DNA from: Medicago truncatula
Lineage: Eukaryota > Streptophyta > Magnoliopsida > Fabales > Fabaceae
DNA length: 64,000 bases
Direction of reading: 5' to 3'
Assembly: GCF_003473485.1 (NCBI RefSeq)
Contig: NC_053049.1
Coordinates: forward strand, 15,872,001 to 15,936,000
The translations under genes and the position numbers were made by a program. Position 1 is the stretch's first letter. Each line of letters begins with the position of its first letter. Below the pieces are notes generated by a model. It was not told the DNA's origin and did no database searches. It saw only the letters and a program-made list of their open reading frames with translations. Shown in pieces: positions 1-11,373 of the stretch.

Positions 1-405
1 CCTAAAGAACAATTTTGTTTATACTTTTAATTTTTTTTTCTCCTTTAGAGTTTTGTAAGTTATAATTAAAAATTAAGTGCATAAAATAGTTGTTCTTCCT
101 GGCTTACCTATGAATTTCACATTGTATCTTGGGTATAAACTAGTAGTTATATGGTGAAACTGATGAATTTTCATGCATGTCATAGTTTTTTTTTATGATC
201 TGCATGCCATAGTGATGTTTGTTGAATGATGCTGAGTCCCTTGATTTACTAAATCAAATATCAATGTTGTTGTTTCACTTCAGAATAACATACAACTTAT
301 ATGACATTTTGTTTGCTGAGCATATTGCTAAATTGCATTGAAACTGTTATAGAGGATACTAGAGTTCAAAGTATAAGTGCTCTTCAAATTTATATTTTTC
401 TCGCA
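1..405. repeat. Segmental duplicate of 11638-12045
   Basis: The sequence from the window start to about 405, intronic to the KIX-like remnant, recurs at 11638-12045 with few substitutions and small indels, for example in the poly-T tract and GTAGTTAGTTA versus GTAGTTA. Identity stops abruptly at CTTCAAATTTATAT, where copy two joins a reverse-strand LINE fragment. Copy one may extend left of the window. Confidence 0.9.
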
Positions 406-423
406 TTCTTTTTTACTTTTCAG

Positions 424-1498
424 GGACATTTTGTGTACTTCTCAAAGACGATGGATGCAAGAAGCATGCAAAACGGTAAGCAAGTAGCAAACATTGCGCC
501 AGAGAGATGGAAAGCGGCTGATTATAGAAAAAAGATTCTGCAGAGCATCTAAGTTTAACTATGATTCAAATTGCTCACGTTATTTTAATTTATGAAAACC
601 TATGTATGATGTTCATATTTCAAGCAGTGTAACAAAATGTGTTAAGCATAAATTCAAACATTAAAATCTTTTTGTTTTCTACTCGAGCATTTACAATTCT
701 CAATATCTTTCTGTGTAATGATAAGCTTTTGTAATTGAGTTATAAGAAGATGCATCAATTTTGTCAAAGAAAAAATAATATGCATCAATGCAATATGCGT
801 TTGCAGTCCTTGATCACATGAATTTCACATCATTTCACTTCATAGTGCATGCCTTACATTTTTATCAGGAAATTAACTTTCTCTTTTACTTTGCAGCATG
901 AACGAACTAATCGAGCATGTTGTTCCCTTTAAGAAACTTAGTTTATCTGAGCTTCTTCCGTCAGTGGACAAATAAGAGGAGAAATTTTATGCTTCTGCCC
1001 AAACTGAGGTATCCTTTTTATGTATTTTTCAGTTCAGGGATTTGCTTTGCTTGTTTCTGTAAGTATATATTCCAAGAATTAACTTTTGAGAATCACTTTT
1101 ATTTTACTAAAGTCACGTTCTAAAAATATATAGTGTGTTTGTTTTAACCTTTTGAAAAGAATTAGATTTGTTATTATTTTTAGCTAGCTACTTTGAATAG
1201 TTTTCAAAACAAAACCGACGCTATAGTAATTTTACAATAGTAATATTCTTAACCTGAGTATGTTGTAATGTTTTGTTCTATACAGTATTAGGTTCTAACA
1301 TGAACAAATAGTTTCAACAAAATTATGTATTTAACTTTCATGTGAAAAATATGTGTTGAAAACAATAGTAACGTACTTTCTAAATCTTTTTAAAGGATGA
1401 GTACCTTGGTTTGGTGAGAGAGAAGATGAACTCGATCCGTGAACTGTCACGGAAGGCTTTTGAAGCAAAAAATCTGCAGATAAACCCGTTGGAGTCAA
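424..1498 (+). pseudogene. KIX-domain-like (MED15-like) gene remnant, three exons
   Basis: Three exon-like blocks join in one frame: 424-548 after a CAG acceptor, 897-1008 between TTTGCAG and GTATCC, and 1396-1498 between AAAG and GTGAGT. The spliced product has the helix pattern of a plant Mediator-15 KIX domain: YRKKILQSI, then SELLPSVDK-stop-EEKFYASAQTE, then DEYLGLVREKM. Known KIX domains read roughly EEKIYTAA followed by a YLxKIxxKM helix. The block-1 donor is CTAAGT where GTAAGT is expected, and an in-frame TAA (973-975) replaces the aromatic residue before EEK, so the copy looks dead. The block after 1498 runs into a LINE fragment. The family call comes from pattern memory without an alignment; another three-helix domain is possible. 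Confidence 0.42.
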
Positions 1499-1777
1499 GT
1501 GAGTTATTCTCTTCTCTAAATATTAAAATAGTTTAAGCATTCTTTCTAATTCTATAATGTATCCATGGAAACTTTTCTAACCATCAATATTAAGGATTGT
1601 GTATTTACTATAAACAAGCATTGTATATTTACTATAAACTTTTCTTAGGTTTTTAATTGTTTCATTAATCGGTTGATCCTGATATGTTTCACTAGTAACG
1701 CTAAGATACATTTAATCTAAAAAAGGATTCCACAATAGTGATAGAGATACATTTCGTAATCTTTATTTTAGTGTCTT

Positions 1778-2127
1778 TTTTTTTTTTTTAGGTAAACCAG
1801 GAGAGAGGACGGCATCAAGGAGAAGAAACGACATCCCAACTAGGTTGGCACCCGGATGAGCTCCCATCCTATACTGCCAATCTCAAATTTTATAAAAAAA
1901 AGGGGGGGGGGGGATTACAAGAGGGGGACTAGGCCAAAACCCTCGGAAAAAAAACAGAAACCAACAAAAAAAAAACAAACAAAAGAGAAAAGTAGCCAAA
2001 ACAACTTCCTCCTGCAGAAATCTAAACCGAGGTAAACCACACTAAACCGCAAAAATATCCTGTTGAAATTCTGATGGACTTCAACAGCAATGCATTGATC
2101 AGACCAATAGCAATCACCCTCTATCAT
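1778..2127 (-). mobile_element. LINE 3' end fragment, reverse orientation
   Basis: Read on the minus strand this segment ends in a tail of about 13 A (poly-T at 1778-1790). It carries a phrase I know from plant L1-like 3' ends: a GAGATTGGCA stretch, GGGAGCTCATCCGGGTGCC and CCAACTAGGTTGG. A related 3' end lies at 38970-39120. It contains an uninterrupted A8-G12 tract at about 1897-1914. No clear target-site duplication was seen. Confidence 0.5.
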
Positions 2128-2164
2128 TCAGACAACTCTTGGTAACTCCAATACCATGAATCCA

Positions 2165-3184
2165 ATGGGGGAGAGATGGAAGTTTCGTTGGCGTAGGGAG
2201 TTGTTTGTATGGGAATCAAATAGAGTTCTAGCGATGATGGAGAGGTTGGAAGGGGTGGTGGTTTCGGAGGGTGTGGACTAATGGTTTTGGAAGCCGGATG
2301 CGGATGGAAAGTTTACCGTCAAGTCTTGCTATTTATTATTACAAAATTTGTGGCTAGACGATGGGGTTTTGTCGTTGGAAGAAGCATTGGTTTTCCGTGA
2401 GCTTTGGAAAACTAGAGCACCGACAAAGGTGTTGGCTTTCTCATGGACATTGTTACTAGATAGGATTCCGACCAAGGTGAATCTCGATAAGAGACGGTTA
2501 TTGGGAAATGAGGATTCAAAGCGGTGTGTGTTTTGTGATACCCATCATGAATCGACTTTGCATCTATTTCTTCATTGTGAAATAATTGATAAGGTTTGGA
2601 GGGAGGTCATGAGATGGTTAAATTTTAATTTAACTACTCCTCCAAATCTTTTTATTCATATTTGTTGTTGGACAAGGGAGGTGTGGTCTAAAAAGCTTAG
2701 ACGAGGGGCGTGGTTAATTTGGCATGCGGTCATTTGGGTGGTTTGGCTTGCGAGAAATGATCGCATTTTTAATAACAAGATCATTGAGGTGGAAGAAATG
2801 GTGGATAAGATCAAAGTGCTAGTGTGGCAATGGAGTATGTGTAGGTTGAAAATTCCCACGTGTCTGTTTTATGAGTGGTGTTGGAACCCTCGCCTTTGTA
2901 TAGGTAGTTAAGTTTGGTGGCTGTTTTGTTTCGGTTTGGGTGGTTTAGGTAGACTGTTGTCACTTTGTTTTGTGTTGCGGCTGTTCTGTTGTATTTTTCT
3001 GCAGTTTCATGTTCTGCTGGGCACCTGGTAGCGGATTGTGCTGCCAGTTTTTCTACTGGAACATGTTTCTGTTTTCCCTGTCGTGTTGCAGGACCAGGGC
3101 CTGTGTTTTGTTGCTCTGCGCCTCAGCCTTCTCTGCTTGAGAGGTGCTGTTTTGGCTTATATATTAATGCTGTTAAAAAAAAAA
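2165..3184 (+). mobile_element. 5'-truncated L1-like LINE: RT C-terminal zf-RVT region and 3' UTR
   Basis: An open frame from about 2165 reads RWKFRWRRELFVWE and, after one in-frame TAA near 2280, WFWKPDADGKFTVKS. This is the region after the reverse transcriptase in plant L1 ORF2. From 2348 to 2911 it continues through the zf-RVT domain: FRELWKTRAPTKVLAFSW, the Cys-His cluster CVFCDTHHESTLHLFLHC, and WLARNDRIFNNK. The 3' UTR (2912-3175) ends TTAATGCTGTTAAAAAAAAA, a typical L1 tail. Endonuclease and RT catalytic domains are absent, so it is a dead 5'-truncated copy. It lies back-to-back with the reverse LINE end at 1778-2127. Confidence 0.85.
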
Positions 3185-3194
3185 CTATTTTTGA

Positions 3195-3361
3195 TGTAAT
3201 AAGTTATACTTTTACTATAATGACATTATTCATTTAATATCTTATTTCATATATTTCTCTCTCCGCAATAAATAATTAAGGGTAATATTGATAAAACATC
3301 ATTTAATATTGCATTGAACTTTGAAAGTGACAGTTAAAAAGGAATAGATGGAGGGAGTACA
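3195..3361. mobile_element. Possible Stowaway-like MITE end
   Basis: The segment ends GATGGAGGGAGTAC, the inverse of the TACTCCCTCC end typical of Stowaway/Tc1-mariner MITEs. The opposite terminus is not evident, so this is a remnant at best. Confidence 0.3.
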
Positions 3362-3440
3362 TTATTATATTGTAGCAAGTCACACACTCTCACTGATCAT
3401 ACCTTTTTCTCTCTACGTTTTTGCGTCACAAAGATGTATT

Positions 3441-3487
3441 TGGGATGGTATTTTTGCACAATTTAAATTTGTTTAGCTTGTTTAGTC
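3441..3487. repeat. Short copy of 11258-11304
   Basis: GGGATGGTATTTTTGCACAA and the following AATTTAAATTTGTTTAGCTTG recur almost unchanged at 11258-11304, upstream of the second copy of the KIX-like intron. This suggests each duplicated unit once had this sequence upstream. Confidence 0.75.
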
Positions 3488-3604
3488 GTTTTTATTCATC
3501 ATTTTCCTTTTTGGTGTGAATACTTGTTATTTTAAGTTCTTGATTGATTATTGAGCATGTTTATATGTGACTTGATGCATTGCATGTCTTGTGAGTTTTT
3601 GACT

Positions 3605-4172
3605 GGATGATAAGAAAACATTAAATGAGATGAGAAATATGAAGATGACTGATGTAGTTTTAATTTGATGGAAAGTAAATTTCAATCCATTTTGATTGGC
3701 TCATTAAAAACAAATGAGTCATGATCCTATTTTTATTGGTTGATATAAAATAAACGTGCCAAAATCCATTTTGATTGGATGATAAGAAAACATTAAATGA
3801 GAGGACAAATATGAAGATGCCACGTGTAATTTTAATTTGAAGGAAGGTAAATTTTAAATGAGTCATGATCCATTTTGATTGGCTCATGAAAAACAAATGA
3901 GTCATGATCCTTTTTCTATTGGTTGATATAAAATAAATGTGTCAAAATCTTTTTTGATTGGATGATAAGAAAACATTAAATGAGATGAGAAATATGAAGA
4001 TGTCAGGTGTAAATTTAATTTAAAAGAAGGTAAATTTTAAATGAGTCATGATCCATTATGATTGGCTCATAAAAAACAAATGAGTCATGGTCCTTTTTTT
4101 ATTGGTTGATGTAAAATGAGATGAGAAATATGAAGATACCAGGTCTACTTTTAATTTGAAGGAAGTTAAATG
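3605..4172. repeat. Tandem array, about four units of 172-183 bp
   Basis: Units start with GGATGATAAGAAAACATTAA at about 3605, 3777 and 3960. A fourth unit near 4115 has lost this start and resumes at AAAATGAGATGAGAAATATG. Each unit carries GATTGGCTCAT, AAACAAATGAGTCATG, TTTATTGGTTGATRTAAAAT and a purine-rich GAAGGWARRT stretch. Units differ by substitutions and small deletions, so the array is not recent. No coding frame persists. Confidence 0.9.
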
Positions 4173-4375
4173 TTTATTACATAGAGATATAGACATATAA
4201 TAAGGTTTTCAAATTGTCAAAAAACAAATTAAGGTTTTCAAAGAAACCAATCTCACTTGCCGGCTGCTTCTCTCTCTCACACTGTTATCTGCCACTGCTA
4301 TCCCTAACCCTTACGCAACTTATTACTTTCACCTTTTGTTCCTTCCATTCCACCAAATGTAAACAAAAAGCTGTC

Positions 4376-4660
4376 ATGAGCGAACCCTTGGTATGTTTAA
4401 CTACAAACAGGTATGCCTTAGATCTAATTCCACTTTCCTCTAGATTTTTGTTTTTTTTTTTTTTTAACTTGTAGTCAGTTTAATTTGTAATCTATTTTCC
4501 TCTAATTTCTGCTTAAATTGTTGCAGCTTCATTGTAGAGATCGGATGCTATTCCTTGATAATGATTTCGATTTCATCAACGAGTGTAATTTCTTTGATTA
4601 AAAAAGTGACTGTGAGTCAACATGTCAGGAGCTCAAGAAGATGTCTCCATAAAAAAGGTA
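4376..4660 (+). pseudogene. Unrecognised exon remnants (two short blocks)
   Basis: ATGAGCGAACCCTTG is followed by a GTATGT donor (4391). A block after a TTGCAG acceptor (about 4528) reads CRDRMLFLDNDFDFINECNF before a TAA. Its end, AAGAAGATGTCTCCATAAAA, resembles the ends of exon-like blocks near 6045, 8020 and 9090. I do not recognise the product. It looks like part of a decayed, repeatedly duplicated gene. Confidence 0.3.
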
Positions 4661-5718
4661 CTCAATAATCTACTTCAGATTTTAAATTCATGTTTAGGTT
4701 GAATCATTTGATTCTAGTCGTGACATTCAAAATTTTCATATTTATTAGGTATTGACACTCATCCCATAATGAGCTGCAACCAATCAAGCCTGCCTGCAAC
4801 CACATGGTATGTTTCTCAAATCTGCTCTCTTTTTCTCACATCCACACACTGAATTGACCTAAGAATGAAGACTGTTATTGCCAATTTTAATTTGACTTGG
4901 AAGTTGCTTACGCGAATTTGGTGTCGGTGCGGGTTTATCAGAGGTGGCAGATGGGACGATTATTAATTACTTTTATAATGGCAGTTTCAAAGAAATAGTA
5001 TTTTGGAGACATTATTTTAAATGATATTGTTGATTTTCGATTTGGATTTACTATATCATCAATTACATTTTGTGTTTATTTAAATAAAAATTTGAAACTT
5101 AATGATATCAACTTGTTTCATTTGGTCATTGTAAATGTTTTAAGCACAAATTAGTTGTCTCAAACAAAAAAAAAGTTTTACATTGTTGTTACTCATCAAA
5201 ATGAGTGTGCTAGTGTGTTTTCGACCTCAAGCCAATGAGGTTAGGTCTCATAAAATGGTGAATCACAATTGTTGGAAGATACTTCGTATCTAGTATCCAC
5301 CAAAAAAATATTAGTAGCCACCACCATCTAAATTTGTAAAATAGGCAAGAACTTTAACTTTTTCCAAAACTGTTAAGAATTGTGTGTTGTATGAGTATGT
5401 TATGAGATATAAGTTTTTATAAAAAATATTTTTGAAAATTAGTTTTATCAACAAAAACTTATGCTAACGTAAAAAGAAAAAACTAATATTTACTAGTTAA
5501 CCTTTGACTTTCTTTGAGGTATGCTTGAATAACATACACATATCATTTGTACTTTTCATAGTTATTAGGTATTGACACTCATATTTATGTTTATCCTGAA
5601 AGAGATGAAACTCTTATCTACTATATAGTGTATCAAACAGTAAATGTTAATAGTACCCTCTTTATTCACGAAATGTTGGCACTGAGGATTTTGGTACATG
5701 GTGATATGTGTGATGCAG

Positions 5719-5934
5719 GGATTGCTGTCAGCTTCCCGCCAAAGAAGCAGCTTCAGGACACCAAGGCAGAATCATTAGAAACATTCAATGAAGGGGTTGG
5801 TTATATTTTGAATAATTGGTTGGCTCTTTGAGGCACTGTTGATTACCAACAAGGTGGCAAAAACTCTCACCTCAAAGCTAAAAAACTCATTAACGAAATC
5901 CGTTCTTGGTTCATTCAATCCAATGATTTCAAGT
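5719..5934 (+). pseudogene. TSR2-like (pre-rRNA processing, WGG-domain) exon remnant
   Basis: After a GATGCAG acceptor the frame reads GIAVSFPPKKQLQDTK and then NEGVGYILNNWLAL, a TGA stop (5829-5831), and in the same frame QQGGKNSHLKAKKLINEI and RSWFIQS before a second stop. TSR2 proteins, which escort ribosomal protein eS26 and act in 20S pre-rRNA processing, share the order: helix with W-x-AL, a GG turn, S-x-x-KA-x-x-L, and a SWFTQS-like segment. The usual WGG is QQGG here. The stop inside the best-conserved part argues for a broken copy. The downstream acidic half of TSR2 is not present. The family is inferred from motif order alone. Confidence 0.5.
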
Positions 5935-6878
5935 GATATCAGACATTTGAAGTGTTCAAGAAGCTGTTCAGCCGCCATTGCTGTCTTTTTGGCTAAAAGA
6001 AATCTAAACCTAATCTTTGAGTTTGAATGCCACCATCGATCTCGTTTGTTGGTTCCATAAAAACGGTACTAAAAAATTATCATTTATATTGTTGCTGTTT
6101 TAGTTTAAATCATTTACGACTTCAAATTTTGCTGCTGACTTTGTTTTGCTTTTCTGATTGGCAAGTAAATGCCTTTGTTTTTTTTTTTTTTTACACTTAC
6201 TAGTAAATGTCAAGTAGACTAATTAAATGCTGAAAAATATGATCACCTAGTTTTAATTGAAAATACCTAATTGAATAGCGTGGCTTTGTTTCGATTGAAA
6301 ATGCCTAACCTGTAACACTAGATATTGATACAGTTGCATTAAATTTTCCAGATCTTGTGTCCTCCTTATTCAGAAATGAGTAACGATATTTTTGAAACTA
6401 TGTCCAATGATCAAAAAATTAATGCAAACTTACTTCATTTTGTTTTGGGATAAACATGATATTTTTGGATTCAATGTGTTTTCTCTGTCTATAATTAACT
6501 AATTCCATTGGATGAAAACACTTCTTGGTATGATGTTTTTTTTTGCTTTGACATTTTTTATGGGATATCTGTGTTAATTGTTTATCTTTGACATTTTTTT
6601 TTTTTTTCATTTTTCCTTTTTGTTATGATATCTTATCGTTCTTTCAAATAGTATTTGTAATTATTTATCAAAATAAAAAACTATTCTCTTGTAGAATCAA
6701 CAACTGAAATTATTGGCAGCAGCAATTCTATTTTATATCTTTGACAAGTTTATGAACATAAGTATTCATGTATCTTTTTTTCATTGAATGCTTCTCACTT
6801 TAATGTGTTGTATTTATCTGTCGTATTAGATACTCGGTTTTTTGTTTTTCAACTCTTGTAGCTTATTGTTGTATAGTT
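5923..6878. repeat. Direct repeat copy A (partner 7884-8953)
   Basis: Starts ATGATTTCAAGTGA and ends TATTGTTGTATAGTT. It matches copy B through long near-identical stretches, including GTTCAAGAAGCTGTTCAGCC and AACACTAGATATTGATACAG. Copy A lacks two insertions found in B. The ORF at 5839-6060 is mostly this repeat and is not convincing as a gene. Confidence 0.92.
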
Positions 6879-7086
6879 CATTAACTCTTCTAATCAAATA
6901 TTTAAATCGATATCGAGTCAAAAAATTTCCTACATTTTTTAGTGTAGACTTAGACAAAATTAGTATTTTCTGACATGAATCAAAAATAGTTTTTTTTCTT
7001 TATAATATTTAGGAATCAATATTTTTTCTTCATTTAGAGTTATACATTTATTGTGAGCCATAGTTGGATGCTATTCTCATTTTTGG

Positions 7087-7430
7087 ATGTCATATTTACT
7101 GGTTTCCATTAGAGGTCATACTCATGGGGTTGAGTTTTATATTTCAGGTGAAACAGTACATGATTACGCCTACCCCAGCACATTCAGAGAGGAAGACCAT
7201 CACCCATGTTGGAAGGGAGGCAGAATTAATGCCTCTATGAAGTTTGATAGGGATTTGAGCTATAGCCCTACACAGTCTAAGTTAGACTTAGAATTCGCGA
7301 TGATAATGTCCTTGTCTGCACAAGAGGCAGCCACATTCTGCTCAAGTATTTTCTGAAGTGAAAGCCATCCTAGAGGAAGTTGAAGAAGCAACAGAGGAAG
7401 GCTTCACTATACTATGGTAAAAGTTTTTGT
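7087..7430 (+). pseudogene. Unrecognised exon-like open block
   Basis: An 89-codon frame (7087-7356) contains GHTHGVEFYISGETVHDYAY and a CWKGGRINASMKFDRDLSYS stretch. A different frame at 7340-7417 reads SEVKAILEEVEEATEEGFTI and ends near a TGGTAAAAG donor-like site. The switch of frames suggests a degraded exon. I do not recognise it. It lies between the two copies of the 1 kb direct repeat and may belong to the same decayed gene as 5719-5934. Confidence 0.25.
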
Positions 7431-7883
7431 GAATTTCCATGAGTCTGCATATATGATGTTTAGAAACTAAATAATATTGTTGAATTTTCGTCCACTACTG
7501 TTTGATAGTCTTTTTTTTTTTAGGAATCAATATTCTTTCAAATAGTATTTTTAATTCTTCTAAAAATAAAAAAATTATCCTCTTGCAGCAGTACCGGAGT
7601 AAAAATATTTGCAGCAACAATTCTACTTATATCTCTGACATAGAGAGAAAATTAATTAGTATTCATGTAAAGAAATAATTATTTGAATACTCTCCATCAA
7701 TGTATCTTTTTCTATGAATGTCTATCACTTGACTGTGTTGTATTTTGGTTGCAGTCTTATTATTGTCTAGATACTGAGCAACATATCTATACATATCCCA
7801 TCATCATACACTGTGGAGTATGCTGAGAAAAACCGAGAAAACGGCCTAAGGTCTGACTAGAGGAGAGGATAACGGAATCATAC

Positions 7884-8953
7884 ATGATTTCAAGTGAAAT
7901 CAGACATTTGAAGTGTTCAAGAAGCTGTTCAGCCGCCATTGCTTTCTTTTTGGCCAAAAGAAATCTAAACCTAATCTTTGAGTTTGAATGCCACCGTCGA
8001 TCTCGTTTGTTGGTTCCATAAAAACGGTACTAAAAAATTATCATTTACATGGTAAATGTCTTTGTTTCAGTTTGGCTAAAATTATCGTTTGTTTCAGTTT
8101 AAATCATTTACGACTTCACATTTTGCTGCTGACTTTGTTTTGCTTTTCTGATTGGCAAGTAAATGTCTTTTTTTTTTTCTTTTACACTTACTAGTAAATG
8201 TAAAGTAGACTAATTAAATGCTGAAAAATATGATCACCTAGTTTTAATTGAAACTACCTAATTGAATAGCGTGGCTTTGTTTCGATTGAAAATGCCTAAC
8301 CTGTAACACTAGATATTGATACAGTTGCATTAAATTTTCCAGATCTTGTGTCCTGCTTATTCACAAATGAGTAACGATATTTTTGATACTATGTCCAATG
8401 ATCAAAAAATTAATGCAAACTTACTTCATTTTGTTTTGGGTTAAACATGATATTTTTCGATTCAATGTGTTTTCTCTATCTATAATTAACTAATTGCATT
8501 GGATGAAAACACTTCTTGGTATGATGTTTTTTTTTTTGCTTTGACATTTTTGATGGGATATGGTTGTGTTAATTGTTTATCTTTGATGTTCTACTCTTGG
8601 TTAAACTTTACTATATTCAGATTTTAAGAAACTAAATAACTTTGTTGAATTTTTATCCACCATGGCTTGTTTTTTATTTTTTTCATTTTTCCTTTTTGTA
8701 TGATATCTTATCATTCTTTCAAATAGTATTTGTAATTATTTGTCAAAATAAAAAACTATTCTCTTGTAGAATCAACAACTGAAATTATTGGCAGCAGCAA
8801 TTCTATTTTATATCTTTGACAAGTTTATGAACATAAGTATTCATGTAGCTTTTTTTCTTTGAATGTTTCTCACTTTAATGTGTTGTATTTATCTGTCGTA
8901 TTAGATACTCGGTTTTTTGTTTTTCAACTCATGTAGCTTATTGTCGTATAGTT
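7884..8953. repeat. Direct repeat copy B (partner 5923-6878)
   Basis: Offset from copy A by 1961 bp. It has an extra ~50 bp near 8050-8098 (a local duplication around TTTGTTTCAGTTT) and an extra ~95 bp near 8590-8690. The second insert resembles 7455-7510 (AGAAACTAAATAA followed by TTGTTGAATTTT), so the copies exchanged or captured neighbouring sequence. Confidence 0.92.
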
Positions 8954-8991
8954 TTTTCAATCTTATGTTTCTTTCTATTTCATATGTTTAG

Positions 8992-9090
8992 AATGATCAA
9001 AAGGAAGAAGAAAGTCTTCCAGCTGAGGGAAAAGAAAGTCTACTTTGTGGGATGTTAAGTCAGAAGTTCAAAAGGGTGGCTCCATAAAAA
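8992..9090 (+). pseudogene. Possible terminal exon remnant
   Basis: After a ATGTTTAG acceptor an open block reads DQKEEESLPAEGKESLLCGM and ends FKRVAP-stop. The bases around its stop (GGCTCCATAAAAATGG) match the ends of blocks near 4645, 6050 and 8025. It looks like one of several diverged copies of a final exon. No family was recognised. Confidence 0.3.
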
Positions 9091-9119
9091 TGGAACTCAA
9101 AAATTTTATTTATTGATAT

Positions 9120-11250
9120 TGATCATGTTTCAAATTATCTTTTACATAGCTTCTGATTCGGTTTATTTCATTTTATGAATTCAAATTATACCGCTGATTT
9201 TGTATTTCTTTTCAAATTATATCCTCCAAGTCTTCAGAAATTTCCAATGTTATAAGTTGTATGATACGTACAGTTCACTTAACATTAACATAATTAATTA
9301 TAAAATACGAAATACTTCTCTATAGACTACGTTTGAAGTTACATTAGTATCTTTACCGTATCGGTTATCATAATCTCAACATTAGTATCTTTACAGTATC
9401 GGTTACATTAGTATCTTTACCGTATCTGTTATCATAAATTCCAATATGGAAAAAAAAAGTACTAGTTAGGGGAACATTTTAATATCCCTACTTGGAGAAT
9501 AGATTTATATTTGGCATTGATAATTATCTAATCTCAACAAAGTACACTATAATATTTTGGAAGAGCAAGATTAAACCTTTATATAGTGGAAGCCAAAGAA
9601 CTATGAAGCTGTACCAAAGCAGCTGAGAAATTCGGATACTAAATTTTAGTCTTCCAATTTATATTTCAATTATCAACTTAACGCAAATCACTTGATCCAT
9701 CATATATTTCTACTGGAAATTACAAAACACAACATAGGAAAAAACTAAAGAGATTACAAATAAAGATACATAATACAAACATCCCAAGTCTTTAGACTAA
9801 TTACAGACCCTAGCTAACACTATATATACACTGTTAGTTCCCATAACAACACCAGTAGGAGAAATTTTCACCAAAGTGAGAAGCATATGACTTAGAATGG
9901 TTAGAAGCATAGGCTGCTTCAAAAAATAAACTTGTAAAGAATGGCAAGAATCATATTTCTTCTCAGCACCAGTAGAAGAAAAGCAACAAAATCAAACCCA
10001 TGTCGACTTCTTGGAATGTTAAATCTGAAAAAATAAAATTCAACATAAGAGATTTTTAACTTAACAGAAGTGATAAACTTTAGAAACATTAATTGCTAAA
10101 GTAATGGTTAATGAAAAGGCTTTCAAATGAAATTTAAAAGTCTATCAAGTTTGATAAATTAGAAAATAAAAAAAGGCTTACAAAAGCTCATGGACACACA
10201 TTAAGCATATGCTACAAAAGCTCATTTGAAAGTTGTAAATTCTGGTTTAACCTAAAAAGACAATAATAATGAATCCCTAATATATAGATTGTTGTACACT
10301 ATTATATAGATTTACATGAGTTTAAAGTGTTGTTATACAGAGAGACAAAACTGAAGCTAAAAATAGAAGGTTGTTACATGGTTATAGACGAAAAGACAGA
10401 TAAGGCTAAAACATATTTACAACTTAAGAATCCAAAATTATTAACATAAAATAGAATAGCAGTAACTATATTGTGAGAACTACAATAAAAAACAGTGATA
10501 ATAGCAAAATCCATCTACAAAACTATGGACTTAATTTGAAGTGAGGACAGGAACCTGATGACTTTTCTTATAATACAGATTGAAATGTGTGACTTTTCTA
10601 ATAATTAGGACTGAAGTATACTCCAAAAATTTATTTATTGAGGTACTTATTCAATTCATGAAGATTTACATACCTATTCAATAGTTATTTAATACATCCT
10701 TTAAAAAAAAATAGTTATTTAATACATAAAGATTTATGACTTATATCAATAAATATTTTTTAATTCATATTTTCTTCATTTAGTACTCAAGTACTAATTA
10801 ACTTCATTATTAAGAAGATATGACTTATTTTTCCAACCTTCCATTTAACAAAAAAACAAGAAAATTTATTTAATCTATAATTTTTGGGTTAAATTTTTTC
10901 TTCTATTTTTACCCTTCATGTACACCAGTTTATCATTTTTATATTATTATTGAAGTCATCAATAAATTTTTTTTGTTAAATACCATTAAAATAAGTACAA
11001 TCCAACACAATAGATTGAATAATGCACAATCATAAGAACATATTAGACACTAAAAAAAACGTAACCAACAAAAAAAAGTATTAGACACTAAAAAAATCTT
11101 TATTTTAGTGCCTTGATGCTAGTTAATAGAAAGAAAAAGTAACTTTCTTTTTTTATGTATGCATGACTTGGTTTGAACAGGATTTTGGGAGTTTTGAGTG
11201 TGCCCTTTACTAACACGATTCTTTATCAAGTTTGGATAATAAGTTCTCTG
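9120..11250. other. No gene recognised; AT-rich intergenic DNA
   Basis: Very AT-rich on both strands with no convincing ORF. At 9340-9425 three copies of ACATTAGTATCTTTACNGTATC with spacers form a small direct repeat. Two homopolymer-rich ATTAGACACTAAAAAAA repeats lie at 11042-11095. Nothing else is supportable. Confidence 0.6.
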
Positions 11251-11373
11251 TCTTTTCGGGATGGGATTTTTGCACAATTTAAATTTGTTTAGCTTGTTGA
11301 GTCCTTTTTTCGAATGATTTTTTGCAAGAGGCTATGGTATTTTTCATTTAACATTTTGTTATCTTGGATTTTA

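Noticed and set aside
1778-3184. Twin-primed (inverted) single LINE insertion
   Set aside because: The reverse piece has its own poly-A end, so these are two separate 3' ends rather than one element with an inverted 5' part.
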